NCBI GenBank assembly: GCA_035403225.1
Contig: DAONET010000056.1
Coordinates: 1-7,500 of the forward strand
Direction: 5' to 3'
DNA from: DAIRDK01 sp035403225
Lineage (GTDB): Bacteria > Bacteroidota > Bacteroidia > Bacteroidales > FEN-979
Length of the DNA stretch: 7,500 nucleotides
In this document: positions 1-7,181 of the stretch, one piece after another
How positions within the stretch are numbered: the stretch's first letter is position 1
Layout of the letters: each line of letters begins with the position of its first letter
Position numbers and translations under genes: made by a program
The notes under the pieces: model-generated
Database searches by the model: none
The model's input: the letters and a program-made list of their open reading frames with translations, nothing else
Told to the model about the DNA's origin: nothing

Positions 1-3000
1 ATTGTTCCTTCACAGTTATCCGTACCTGTGAACACCGGAGCCGTAATGGTCGGGTTGCAGCCCAATGGACCACTGGCGGCTGTGGTGGTGATTACCGGGG
101 CGGTAATATCTTCAACGGTGATTGTCTGGCTGGCTGTTGAACTGTTTCCACAAGCATCTTCAGCTGTCCATGTTCGCGTTACACTGTATTCCTGCGGACA
201 GGAACCCGGAGTAGTTATATCATTATAGGTAAGCGATGGTGCCGGATCGCAGGCATCCGTCACGGTTAGCGTGGCAAAGATTGGTGTAGAAGGGCACTCA
301 ATGGTTGCGGCCGGAGGAACGCCCGTGATCACCGGAGCAGTATGGTCTTCGACATTGATCGTCTGGCTGGCTGTGGAAGTATTTCCACAGGCATCGGTGG
401 CCGTCCAGGTGCGCGTGATACTGTATTCCTGCGGACAGGAACCCGGAGAAGTCACATCATGATAGGTAAGCGATGGCGCCGGGTCACAGGCATCTGTCAC
501 AGTGGGATTGGTGAAAGAAGAGGTGGCAGGACACTCCATGGTGGATGGCCCGGGGAGGGCTGAAATCACAGGAGCCGTATTATCTTCTACCCGGATCGTC
601 TGACTGGCCGTGGAAATGTTTCCACAGGCATCCGTAGCCGTCCAGGTGCGCGTTATTACATATTCCTGAGGGCAAGTCCCTGCAACGGTATTATCTGAAA
701 AAGTCACCGTCGGTGATGGATCTTCATCGGTGACGGTGGGAGTAGTAAAAACAGGTGTGTTCGGGCATTCTATCGAACCCGGTCCGGGCAACCCGGAAAT
801 GACCGGCGCTGTAACATCAGCAATGATCGTAATAGCATTGGAAGTGGCCGGATTCCCGGTCGGACAGCTAATATTCGAAGTTAACACACACGTAATCACC
901 TGCCCGTTGATCGGTGTAAAGGTATAGGTGGAGCTATTTGTCCCCTGATTCACTCCATTTACTTTCCATTGATACGAAGGAGAGGGTCCACCATTTACCG
1001 GTACTGCCGTAAAGGTGACCTGATCTCCCTGGCAGATGGGATTGGGCGATGCGGTGATGGAAACGCTTACCGGCATCATCGGATTGACGACCATTACAAC
1101 CTCATTGGAGGTGGCCGGATTCCCGATAGCACATGAAAGACTGGAAGTCAACACACATCTTATCCTGTCACCATTGACCGGTGTATAGGTATAGGTTGGG
1201 CTACCTGTTCCGACCACGATACCATTGACCATCCATTCATAAAAAGGAGCAGCTCCCTCGTTGGTGGGAGTTGCCGTAAAGGTAACAGGAGTACCTTCGC
1301 AAACCGGGTTTACAGATGGAGCAATAGATACACTGACCGGAAGAGATGCTTTTACCGCGACATTATACTGCGTTGGGGTAGTAGCGGTACAACCAAAGGA
1401 ATTGGTATAGGTAACCCTTACCCATCCCGTTCCTGCAGTATTCCAGGTAACCTTTATGGAGTTGGTTCCTCCTCCTGCTGTGATGGTACCTCCTGAAATA
1501 GTCCATGAATATCCGCTCATCCCCGGTTCCGTGGTATAAATATTCCCCGTTGAATTCAAACAGGCGGAAGAAGGCCCTGTGATGGTCGGTACCGGCCGCG
1601 GGTTAACCACCTGGGTATATACCGTAGGGGTAATTGCACAGCAAAAATTGGGGAAAACGTTATTACAATATGTCACACTTACTGTATGGGTCCCTGCTGT
1701 GTTCCAGAATACGGTCAACTGCCGGGTCCCCTGACCGCCAGTGATGGTTCCTCCTGAAGATATGGTCCAGAACCAATTGTTTACATTAGCGCCTTCTGTC
1801 CTGTATGACACTGATAATCCCTCACAAGTCGGGTTTGTTCCGGAAATACGGGTAATAGTAGGTACCGGCCTGGTATTGACGGTTATGGTGATAACATTCG
1901 AGGTGGCCGTCACCGGGAACGCGCACCATAAACTGGAAGTTAAAATACAACGTACTCTATCGCCATTAGATGGGTAATAGGTGAATGTCGGGCTATTCGT
2001 TCCGGTGCTGTAATATCCGCTTCCGTGATTGACCTGCCACTGGTACGATGGTGAAGAGCCTCCGTTAGTCGGAGTCGCAGTAAACGTAACCTGATCCCCG
2101 GCGCATACCGGATTGGAGGAGGCCACAATAGTGATGACGGGAGTTAAGGGGTTTTTAGCCGTTATGGTGATGGCATTCGAGGTGGCCGGATTCCCTGTCA
2201 CGCACGACCCGAGGTTAGAGGTCAATACACAGGTTACTACATCATTATTGGCCGCAACAAACCGGAATACAGAATCATTTGTCCCGACATTTATGCCGTT
2301 CACTTTCCATTGGAAGAAAGGAATAGTACCTCCGTTTACGGGACTTGCCGTTACCGTTACAGTATCACCAAGACACACGGGATTGGGATATGCCTTGATG
2401 GTCACCGACACCGGAATATTATTACTGATCGTGACATTCTTGATTGTCTGCAGGGAAGGACATCCATTGGTCCCGGTATAGGTAACACTTACCGTTTCGT
2501 TTCCGACGGCTCCCCAATTTACCGTTATTCGGTTGGTTCCCTGCCCCGAAGTAATCGTCCCTCCTGCAGAAACAGTCCAGAAGTAATTAAATTTCCCGGG
2601 GTCAGTAGTATAAACAACGCCGTTTGTGTTGGGGCATACGGCAGGGAGCCCTGTAATGGTTGGTCTGTCCTGTGCATTAAAAATGACTACTTGTGCGCTG
2701 GAAGTGCTTCCGGAGTACCACCAGGTATTGACCATCTTGTCATGGCAGGTCTGGGGCCAATCATGACATATCGTGGAAGCCGGGACACACCCGGTTAGAT
2801 TCACGGTGTTGGGAGGGCTAGAGCAGGGAGTCGTTCCATAAGTAGGGGTAAGTTGTGAATCATCCCAATATAATAATGGTGCCAGAAGTCCGGGTCCGAT
2901 TGGACGAATCGGGTACACTTTAAAGCCACCCGGATTCCCTTCGATATCCCAAAGAGGAAGGTTGGTCAATCCATTCAGGTATTCAACCGTGATCGTCAGT

Positions 3001-4106
3001 ACCGTTCCGTTAGGTACAGGATTCCCCTGCCCATCCAGTCCGTTCCAGATGATCGTGTTATTCCCCGGGGAAACGTCAGATACCAGGAATACATCGTAAC
3101 TTTCATCCCCGTACGGGACATCAATTTTGATCACCACCTTCCCGGGTTTATTAACATTTACGGTAAAAAATTTATTCCAGGAACAGGGTTCGTTGGGATC
3201 ATTATTGTATGTCACACTATTCAGAATACCATATTCCCCATTAGGGTATACAGAAGTATCCGGATTATTGAGAAAGACCTTGTATTGAGCGATGGCAGGG
3301 TAACCGACAAATGTGTTCGTATTCTTTGACTGACGGTCGACGGAGAAGTTCCCGGTGTTCACACATCCGACGGAATTGCAGAAAAAGGTCCCCTCTCCCA
3401 TTCCCATGGTATTACAAACCAATTTTGTAACAATTCCATCATCTGTATAAACATACAGGCTCCCGTTGAAATAATTGGGAGTTTCCAACTTCGCATACAT
3501 TTGCCACGATTTTGACCAGACGCGGCCATTCAGGGTATCTGAAGGTAAGGCGGGGGTATTGGCTCCCGTTACTACTTGAAAATCCCATAAGGGAAAGATG
3601 GCCGTTTCCGGGAAAAGGTCATCATGAACATCTGTGATCTCGAAGAACCAGTCACCCGTCATATCTGCCGTACATTGAAGCGGGGTATATCCTCCGCTGG
3701 CCGGAAATGGTCCTTTTATAGCCTGCTTGTAATAAGTAATATATCCGGCCCCTGACATCGGCAGACTGGTGCCCGACATTCCGGCAGGAATGGTGCCGTC
3801 AGGCCGTTTCAATGCCCACCCGATACTTGTATAGGGAGTTTTGAACCCGAATAAAATCTTCTCACCAACATTTTTTATGTGAATATTTAACCGGTAATTG
3901 GCCGGACAGCCAACCATGCAGAACCGGGTGAAAAGAACATCAGACCAGTCGATCATAAGAGCAGCGGCCGAAACGGTTGAGTCTGGGCGAACCTGCTTGG
4001 TCCCCTCTGAATGTCCTGTTAATGGAATGAGTATGGCGCCCAGCAATACAAGTATTGCATAGAATAACGCCATTTCCTTCCTTAAACAGTACATGGGTTT
4101 GTTCAT
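1..4106 (-). CDS. Giant multidomain surface protein (PKD-like/Ig-like/HYR modules), probable T9SS cargo, 3' end outside window
   Basis: The minus strand is open from an ATG at 4106 to the window edge, 1368 codons with no stop. Residues 1-33 form a signal peptide: Arg9 and Lys10, then a hydrophobic stretch at about 13-30. Residues 38-470 are a long N-terminal region. PKD-like modules follow at about 481-562, 744-834 and 835-919, Ig-like modules at 563-650, 651-743, 920-1007 and 1008-1096, and HYR-like repeats at 1097-1174, 1175-1253 and 1254-1332; another module starts at 1333. Such strings of beta-sandwich modules are typical of Bacteroidota surface adhesins that end in a T9SS sorting domain; that end is not visible here, so secretion by T9SS is inferred. 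In-frame ATGs also occur at 4094 and 4073. The last has an AAGGAAGG-like sequence just upstream but would leave the signal peptide without basic residues, so 4106 or 4094 is preferred. No enzyme motif was seen; an adhesive or structural role is a guess. Confidence 0.9.
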   Translation of the reverse strand, partial: MNKPMYCLRKEMALFYAILVLLGAILIPLTGHSEGTKQVRPDSTVSAAALMIDWSDVLFTRFCMVGCPANYRLNIHIKNVGEKILFGFKTPYTSIGWALKRPDGTIPAGMSGTSLPMSGAGYITYYKQAIKGPFPASGGYTPLQCTADMTGDWFFEITDVHDDLFPETAIFPLWDFQVVTGANTPALPSDTLNGRVWSKSWQMYAKLETPNYFNGSLYVYTDDGIVTKLVCNTMGMGEGTFFCNSVGCVNTGNFSVDRQSKNTNTFVGYPAIAQYKVFLNNPDTSVYPNGEYGILNSVTYNNDPNEPCSWNKFFTVNVNKPGKVVIKIDVPYGDESYDVFLVSDVSPGNNTIIWNGLDGQGNPVPNGTVLTITVEYLNGLTNLPLWDIEGNPGGFKVYPIRPIGPGLLAPLLYWDDSQLTPTYGTTPCSSPPNTVNLTGCVPASTICHDWPQTCHDKMVNTWWYSGSTSSAQVVIFNAQDRPTITGLPAVCPNTNGVVYTTDPGKFNYFWTVSAGGTITSGQGTNRITVNWGAVGNETVSVTYTGTNGCPSLQTIKNVTISNNIPVSVTIKAYPNPVCLGDTVTVTASPVNGGTIPFFQWKVNGINVGTNDSVFRFVAANNDVVTCVLTSNLGSCVTGNPATSNAITITAKNPLTPVITIVASSNPVCAGDQVTFTATPTNGGSSPSYQWQVNHGSGYYSTGTNSPTFTYYPSNGDRVRCILTSSLWCAFPVTATSNVITITVNTRPVPTITRISGTNPTCEGLSVSYRTEGANVNNWFWTISSGGTITGGQGTRQLTVFWNTAGTHTVSVTYCNNVFPNFCCAITPTVYTQVVNPRPVPTITGPSSACLNSTGNIYTTEPGMSGYSWTISGGTITAGGGTNSIKVTWNTAGTGWVRVTYTNSFGCTATTPTQYNVAVKASLPVSVSIAPSVNPVCEGTPVTFTATPTNEGAAPFYEWMVNGIVVGTGSPTYTYTPVNGDRIRCVLTSSLSCAIGNPATSNEVVMVVNPMMPVSVSITASPNPICQGDQVTFTAVPVNGGPSPSYQWKVNGVNQGTNSSTYTFTPINGQVITCVLTSNISCPTGNPATSNAITIIADVTAPVISGLPGPGSIECPNTPVFTTPTVTDEDPSPTVTFSDNTVAGTCPQEYVITRTWTATDACGNISTASQTIRVEDNTAPVISALPGPSTMECPATSSFTNPTVTDACDPAPSLTYHDVTSPGSCPQEYSITRTWTATDACGNTSTASQTINVEDHTAPVITGVPPAATIECPSTPIFATLTVTDACDPAPSLTYNDITTPGSCPQEYSVTRTWTAEDACGNSSTASQTITVEDITAPVITTTAASGPLGCNPTITAPVFTGTDNCEGT
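111..818 (-). repeat. Three tandem HYR-like repeats, 78-79 residues each
   Basis: The units are at 818-585 (78 residues), 584-348 (79) and 347-111 (79) on the minus strand. Each begins D-x-TAPVI, followed by an E-C-P segment, TVTD, GS/GT-C-PQEY, TRTWTA-x-DACGN and TASQTI-x-VE. This matches hyalin-repeat (HYR) modules of extracellular proteins. Units 2 and 3 agree at 43 of their last 50 residues. At DNA level a 29-bp run at 183-211 is identical to 420-448, exactly 237 bp apart, equal to the unit length. That suggests recent tandem duplication. Unit 1 has Glu-Asp where the others have Ala-Cys after TVTD, so it has three cysteines rather than four. After unit 3 a related but diverged module starts (110 to the edge), with L-G-C-N in place of the E-C-P segment. 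Confidence 0.85.
819..2666 (-). repeat. Array of three PKD-like and four Ig-like modules in the giant surface protein
   Basis: Seven modules of about 82-93 residues lie end to end. From N to C terminus the order is PKD-like (2666-2421), Ig-like (2420-2157), Ig-like (2156-1878), PKD-like (1877-1605), PKD-like (1604-1350), Ig-like (1349-1086) and Ig-like (1085-819). The PKD-like ones share an opening P-T-I-T, a W-T-I/V-S core, GGTIT, and V-T/S-V-T-Y near the end. The Ig-like ones share NPVC-x-G-D/T, VTFTA-x-P-x-N-x-G, Y/F-x-W-x-V-N, C-V/I-L-T-S and GNPATSN or a variant. The paired cysteines suit an Ig-type disulfide. Nucleotide similarity is also visible, for example GAGGTGGCCGGATTCCC on the plus strand recurring near 1106 and 2179. 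The modules probably form a stalk or carry binding faces; ligand unknown. Confidence 0.8.
2697..3995 (-). other. N-terminal region of the giant surface protein, no assigned fold
   Basis: These are residues 38-470 of the minus-strand giant gene. The region is not repetitive and contains many aromatic residues and several cysteines (for example Cys63, Cys67, Cys145, Cys231, Cys243 and Cys248). Around residues 353-370 it has a motif reading WNGLDGQGNPVPNGT, which resembles the loop and strand of FlgD-type Ig-like modules in Bacteroidota secreted proteins. Further on come YWDDSQ (413-418), a Cys/His-rich stretch at about 440-454 (GCVP...CHDW...TCHD) and NTWWYSG (460-466). By memory of the family this block recurs at the start of large gliding-motility-type surface proteins, before PKD repeats. 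No catalytic signature is recognisable, and its function is unknown. Confidence 0.6.
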
Positions 4107-4647
4107 CTAACCCTTATTTGTAAATTTTAAAAATTTGCAACAAAAATTTACCTTAACCAAAACAAATAAAACAGGTTGGCGAACAATTCGTGATTATCGC
4201 CTTTTGGATTTTTACTAATTCTATATGATTTTGTTACAAAACATTAGAAGAATTTTTCATTTCACAAAAATCTCAACAGAATTAGTTTCTTAAACCATGT
4301 AAATATAAAACTTTTTTTAAAAGCAAAATTTGTTATGATTTTTTTCTTACCCTAACATTTTTCAATTTCTCCTTTTTTGATTTAGATAATTGTATTATTT
4401 CGAGATATATTTCTGATAGCCAAATCAATGTTTCGTTTTCAGCCATCTACATTGACTTTTATGTATCATAAGGATTAATCGAAGATAAAGTCCGTTTGTT
4501 TTTCTCATTTTATCATTCACCTGTTCCTATCAATTCTATATTCTGAAAATTTTTACCAAAATGAAAGTTTATGTTAGGGTAAAATTTTTTTACAAATTTA
4601 CAATGCTGATCATATTATTAATATTTTTACGTGAAAATACTGTTCAC
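4107..4647. promoter_or_regulatory. AT-rich divergent intergenic region holding the promoters of both flanking genes
   Basis: This 541-bp stretch separates two divergently transcribed genes and is markedly richer in A and T than the coding DNA on either side, with several runs of A or T. Both promoters should lie here by position. I could not find the Bacteroidota consensus pair (TTTG at -33 with TAnnTTTG at -7) at convincing spacing in either direction. No RNA gene, no credible small ORF and no GC-rich terminator hairpin is apparent. The last 87 bases (4561-4647) are open in frame with the downstream carboxypeptidase but share the base composition of the spacer, so they are treated as leader sequence. 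Confidence 0.55.
4118..4140. repeat. 23-bp imperfect inverted repeat next to the start of the giant surface protein gene
   Basis: Two 11-bp arms, TTGTAAATTTT and AAAATTTGCAA, flank a single central A. Ten of eleven positions pair; the only mismatch is T4121 opposite G4137. The element lies 11 bp upstream of the minus-strand ATG at 4106, where it could be an operator for a dimeric regulator or an AT-rich hairpin in the 5' leader of the mRNA. In a spacer this rich in A and T a partly palindromic stretch can arise by chance, so the structure is clear but a function is not shown. Confidence 0.35.
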
Positions 4648-7167
4648 ATGAGAAAAGTCTTCTTTTTTTTCTTCGGATGCCTTCTTTGTATCCATTATCA
4701 ATCTGTTTCTGCGCAAACAGTCATGTCACAGGCAGAAGATTCTCTATTTAAAGCAAAGGGAGAGATCTATTTCAAGTTTCATCTGGATAATAAAAAGGTT
4801 TTAGATTCATTATCCCGAATTATCTCTATTGATAATTATAAAGAAGGAGAAGTGCACGCTTACGCAAACCGGAATGAATTTGAGCGATTTCTGAAGATGC
4901 ACCTGGAGTATGACCTGCTCACTCCTCCAGGCAGTCTCCTTTCCGAAGAAGAACTGAACATGGGAAACTGGCAGAAAAATAATCTGGATCAAACAACCTG
5001 GAACTTCTACCCTACCTACCCTCAATACGTGGCTTTCATGAACAGTTTTGCCACGTCATTCCCGAACATCTGCAAATTGGATACCATCGGAACTACCATC
5101 AAAGGCCGTTTGATCCTTGCTGTAAAGATCAGCGACAGTGTGAATTATGATCGAGGTGTTCCTCAGGTGTTCTATTCAGCTTCCATTCATGGAGACGAAA
5201 CTACTTCATACGTTCTCATGATGCATCTTATCGATTCCCTGTTGAGTTCATATGGAACCAGCACCCGGATTACCAATATGATTAAGAACAACCAGATCTT
5301 TATTAACCCGTTAGCCAATCCCGACGGGACCTATAAAACCGGAGATGCCACCGTATCAGGATCGGTCAGGGGTAATGCAAATGGTATAGATCTGAACCGC
5401 AACTTTGCCGACCCACAGGATGGCCAACATCCCGATGGAAATCTCTGGCAACCTGAGACACAGGCATTCATGAGATACGCTGATAAACACCGTTTTAACC
5501 TGGTGATGAATTTCCACGGGGGAACGGAGGTGGTGAATTACCCGTGGGATACCTGGGCACAACTTACCGCTGATGACAGCTGGTGGCAATTCGTTTCAAA
5601 TGAATATGCAGATACCGCACAACATTATGGATCCTCCGGATATTTTGCAGGGGAGTTTCCTTCCGGGATCACGAACGGTTATGCCTGGTACACAATATCG
5701 GGAGGAAGACAGGATTATCATAATTATTTCAAGCATTGCCGGGAAGTCACGCTCGAATTATCGACCACCAAACAACCTTCTGCCTCTACCCTGCTTAATT
5801 TTTGGAAATATAATTACCACTCCTTCTTCAACTACCTTGAGCAAGCTAATTACGGCATTAACGGGAAGGTGTATGACTCGGTAACCTATGATCCCATCGC
5901 GGCAAAAGTGTACATTTCGGGTCATGATGCTGACAGCTCTTTTGTCTATTCGGCGCTGCCTTCCGGATGGTACTTCCGGATGATCGATGCCGGAACCTGG
6001 AACCTTACTTTCTCGGCACCCGGTTATTATTCCCGCACCATCAGCGGCGTTACGGCTACCAGATACGGAGTAAACCGGCTGAACGTTAAACTCCGCCCCA
6101 TCGACGGATCCTGGCCCCGCAGCCTCCTGGCTACTCCCGTCACTCCTCACCAAATCAACCTCTCCTGGAAGCCAAACTTGTCAAATAACCCCGTCATGAT
6201 CGCCTTTAATACCAGCAATTCCTTCGGGGCTCCCGTGTCAGGCACTGCTTATACGCCGGGATCGGTTCTATCCGGTGGAGGGCTGATCTTATGCAACGGC
6301 ACCGACACTACGTATGCTCATACCATGCTGACACCGGGGACTACCTATTATTATAAGGCATGGTCCGTGCTGACCGGAAATACTTATTCCGCCGGTACCG
6401 CCACCAGCGCAACCACCGATTGCGGGGTATATTCCATTTTCCCGATCAGCGAAAGTTTTTCAACCGCTACTACCCAACTGCCTTCCTGCTGGACACAGGA
6501 AGCCACCGGAACAAACGCATTATATAAATGGGTGCGAAATAACTCTTCCAACGCCGGCGGTTCATCCTGGGAGATGAGATTAACCAGCCAATCGGTTAAT
6601 CCCGGCACTACACGGCTTAAAACATTCTTTTTCAATACCTCGGGAATCTCTGTCCTGAACCTTAGCTTTAAACACCGGATTACCGGTACCGGGACCGGCG
6701 CTACCGTGAAAGTTCAGTCAAGCTCCGATGGTATAACCTGGACTGATGAAGCATTTTCCTGGACCTCAAGCAGTACCACTGTCGGTCCTACCACTATTTC
6801 CATATCCATCACCAACAACCTGAATAGCCCGACAACCATGATTGCATTCATGGTGACAGGGAACCTGAGCAGAATTTCGAATTGGTATATTGATAATGTT
6901 GTCATTACAGCGCCAGGCTATTGGGTCGGAGGAACGATGACGGCCCCCACTGACTGGAATACGGCAACCAACTGGGGTGATGGCATCGTCCCCACTGCAA
7001 CGACCAATGTTTATATTCCTGTCAGAAGCTACCTTCCGCTTGTATCAAATGATCCGGCTTCACCTGCCCAGTGCCTGAACTTAATAGTCGAAAAAGATGC
7101 TAACGTCACGGTCGGTTCAGGGAAAAAACTGGTTGTCAATGGTAATTTTATTCTGAAAAATCCCTGA
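4648..7167 (+). CDS. Secreted M14B-type zinc metallocarboxypeptidase with TTR-like, FN3-like and jelly-roll modules
   Basis: The 839-residue product should remove C-terminal residues from peptides outside the cytoplasm. Residues 1-22 are a signal peptide with predicted cleavage after VSA. Residues 24-120 resemble a propeptide. The M14 domain spans about 121-398: zinc ligands His181 and Glu184 (HGDE) and His290 (FHGG), Asn250-Arg251 (DLNRNF) for the substrate carboxylate, NYPWD at 297-301, GGRQDYHNY at 352-360, and catalytic Glu370 in VTLELS. The last motifs match the regulatory (N/E, M14B) subfamily, as does the transthyretin-like domain at 402-484. Then come an FN3-like module (488-590), a jelly-roll or MAM-like module (598-757) and a module with DWNTATNW and VPTATTNVYIP (758-839). 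No T9SS sorting domain follows; the protein stops abruptly after NGNFILKNP with tandem TGA-TAA. The frame is open upstream to an ATG at 4561, but the ATG at 4648 gives a standard signal peptide. Substrate preference was not determined. Confidence 0.92.
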   Translation: MRKVFFFFFGCLLCIHYQSVSAQTVMSQAEDSLFKAKGEIYFKFHLDNKKVLDSLSRIISIDNYKEGEVHAYANRNEFERFLKMHLEYDLLTPPGSLLSEEELNMGNWQKNNLDQTTWNFYPTYPQYVAFMNSFATSFPNICKLDTIGTTIKGRLILAVKISDSVNYDRGVPQVFYSASIHGDETTSYVLMMHLIDSLLSSYGTSTRITNMIKNNQIFINPLANPDGTYKTGDATVSGSVRGNANGIDLNRNFADPQDGQHPDGNLWQPETQAFMRYADKHRFNLVMNFHGGTEVVNYPWDTWAQLTADDSWWQFVSNEYADTAQHYGSSGYFAGEFPSGITNGYAWYTISGGRQDYHNYFKHCREVTLELSTTKQPSASTLLNFWKYNYHSFFNYLEQANYGINGKVYDSVTYDPIAAKVYISGHDADSSFVYSALPSGWYFRMIDAGTWNLTFSAPGYYSRTISGVTATRYGVNRLNVKLRPIDGSWPRSLLATPVTPHQINLSWKPNLSNNPVMIAFNTSNSFGAPVSGTAYTPGSVLSGGGLILCNGTDTTYAHTMLTPGTTYYYKAWSVLTGNTYSAGTATSATTDCGVYSIFPISESFSTATTQLPSCWTQEATGTNALYKWVRNNSSNAGGSSWEMRLTSQSVNPGTTRLKTFFFNTSGISVLNLSFKHRITGTGTGATVKVQSSSDGITWTDEAFSWTSSSTTVGPTTISISITNNLNSPTTMIAFMVTGNLSRISNWYIDNVVITAPGYWVGGTMTAPTDWNTATNWGDGIVPTATTNVYIPVRSYLPLVSNDPASPAQCLNLIVEKDANVTVGSGKKLVVNGNFILKNP
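5008..5841 (+). other. M14 peptidase catalytic domain, apparently active
   Basis: This is the catalytic core of the carboxypeptidase. The HGDE zinc pair is encoded at 5188-5199, DLNRNF at 5392-5409, the third zinc ligand His290 at 5515-5517, and the catalytic glutamate at 5755-5757. The order and spacing agree with the M14 family, and no key residue is replaced. The HGG-x(4)-NYP-x-D and GG-x-QD-Y/W-x-Y motifs are what I recall of vertebrate carboxypeptidases D, M and N, which place it in M14B rather than the digestive M14A group. Confidence 0.9.
6919..7164 (+). other. C-terminal beta-rich module of the carboxypeptidase, possibly truncated
   Basis: Residues 758-839 start with YWVGG and include DWNTATNW, GDGIVPTATTNVYIP and a strand-like tail LNLIVEKDANVTVGSGKK. 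I recall this pattern as a common module in Bacteroidota secreted proteins, normally followed by more strands and then a T9SS sorting domain. Here the gene stops right after the strand-like NGNFIL, so the module may be cut short or the protein may be anchored or released in another way. The module type is fairly clear; the truncation is inference. Confidence 0.5.
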
Positions 7168-7181
7168 TAACCATTGAGCAT

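Noticed and set aside
111..818. Regularly spaced repeats as a CRISPR array.
   Set aside because: The unit is 234-237 bp, is coding throughout, and shows diverged protein repeats rather than short identical repeats with unique spacers.
1940..2128. Minus-strand open frame of 62 codons in a different frame from the giant gene.
   Set aside because: It overlaps the well-supported module array of the giant gene and has Arg/Leu-rich shadow composition.
28..2798. Several plus-strand open frames of 62-162 codons (for example 2113-2481 and 2310-2798).
   Set aside because: They lie wholly within the long minus-strand gene, give repetitive low-information proteins that mirror its repeats, and match no family.
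4214..4286. Inverted repeat ACTAATTCT / AGAATTAGT at 4214-4222 and 4278-4286.
   Set aside because: The arms are only 9 bp, do not extend, and are 55 bp apart in AT-rich DNA; chance is a sufficient explanation.
4593..4600. CAAATTTA, the reverse complement of a Bacteroidota -7 element (TAnnTTTG), as a minus-strand promoter.
   Set aside because: There is no TTTG at the expected -33 spacing, it lies almost 490 bp from the minus-strand start, and such an 8-mer is expected by chance in this AT-rich DNA.
4681..4689. Lipoprotein signal (lipobox) in the carboxypeptidase leader, around Cys14.
   Set aside because: The residue before the cysteine is leucine rather than Gly, Ala or Ser, and a standard cleavage site VSA follows at residues 20-22.
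5758..6153. Minus-strand open frame of 131 codons opposite the carboxypeptidase.
   Set aside because: It is antisense to the end of the catalytic domain and the transthyretin-like domain and shows no recognisable domain. Shorter antisense frames at 4810-5025, 5356-5589, 6384-6635 and 6714-6905 and the plus-strand frame at 5573-5884 were dropped for the same reason.
7168..7181. Bidirectional terminator between the convergent genes.
   Set aside because: The gap is 14 bp and neither it nor the adjoining bases form a visible hairpin with a T-run.
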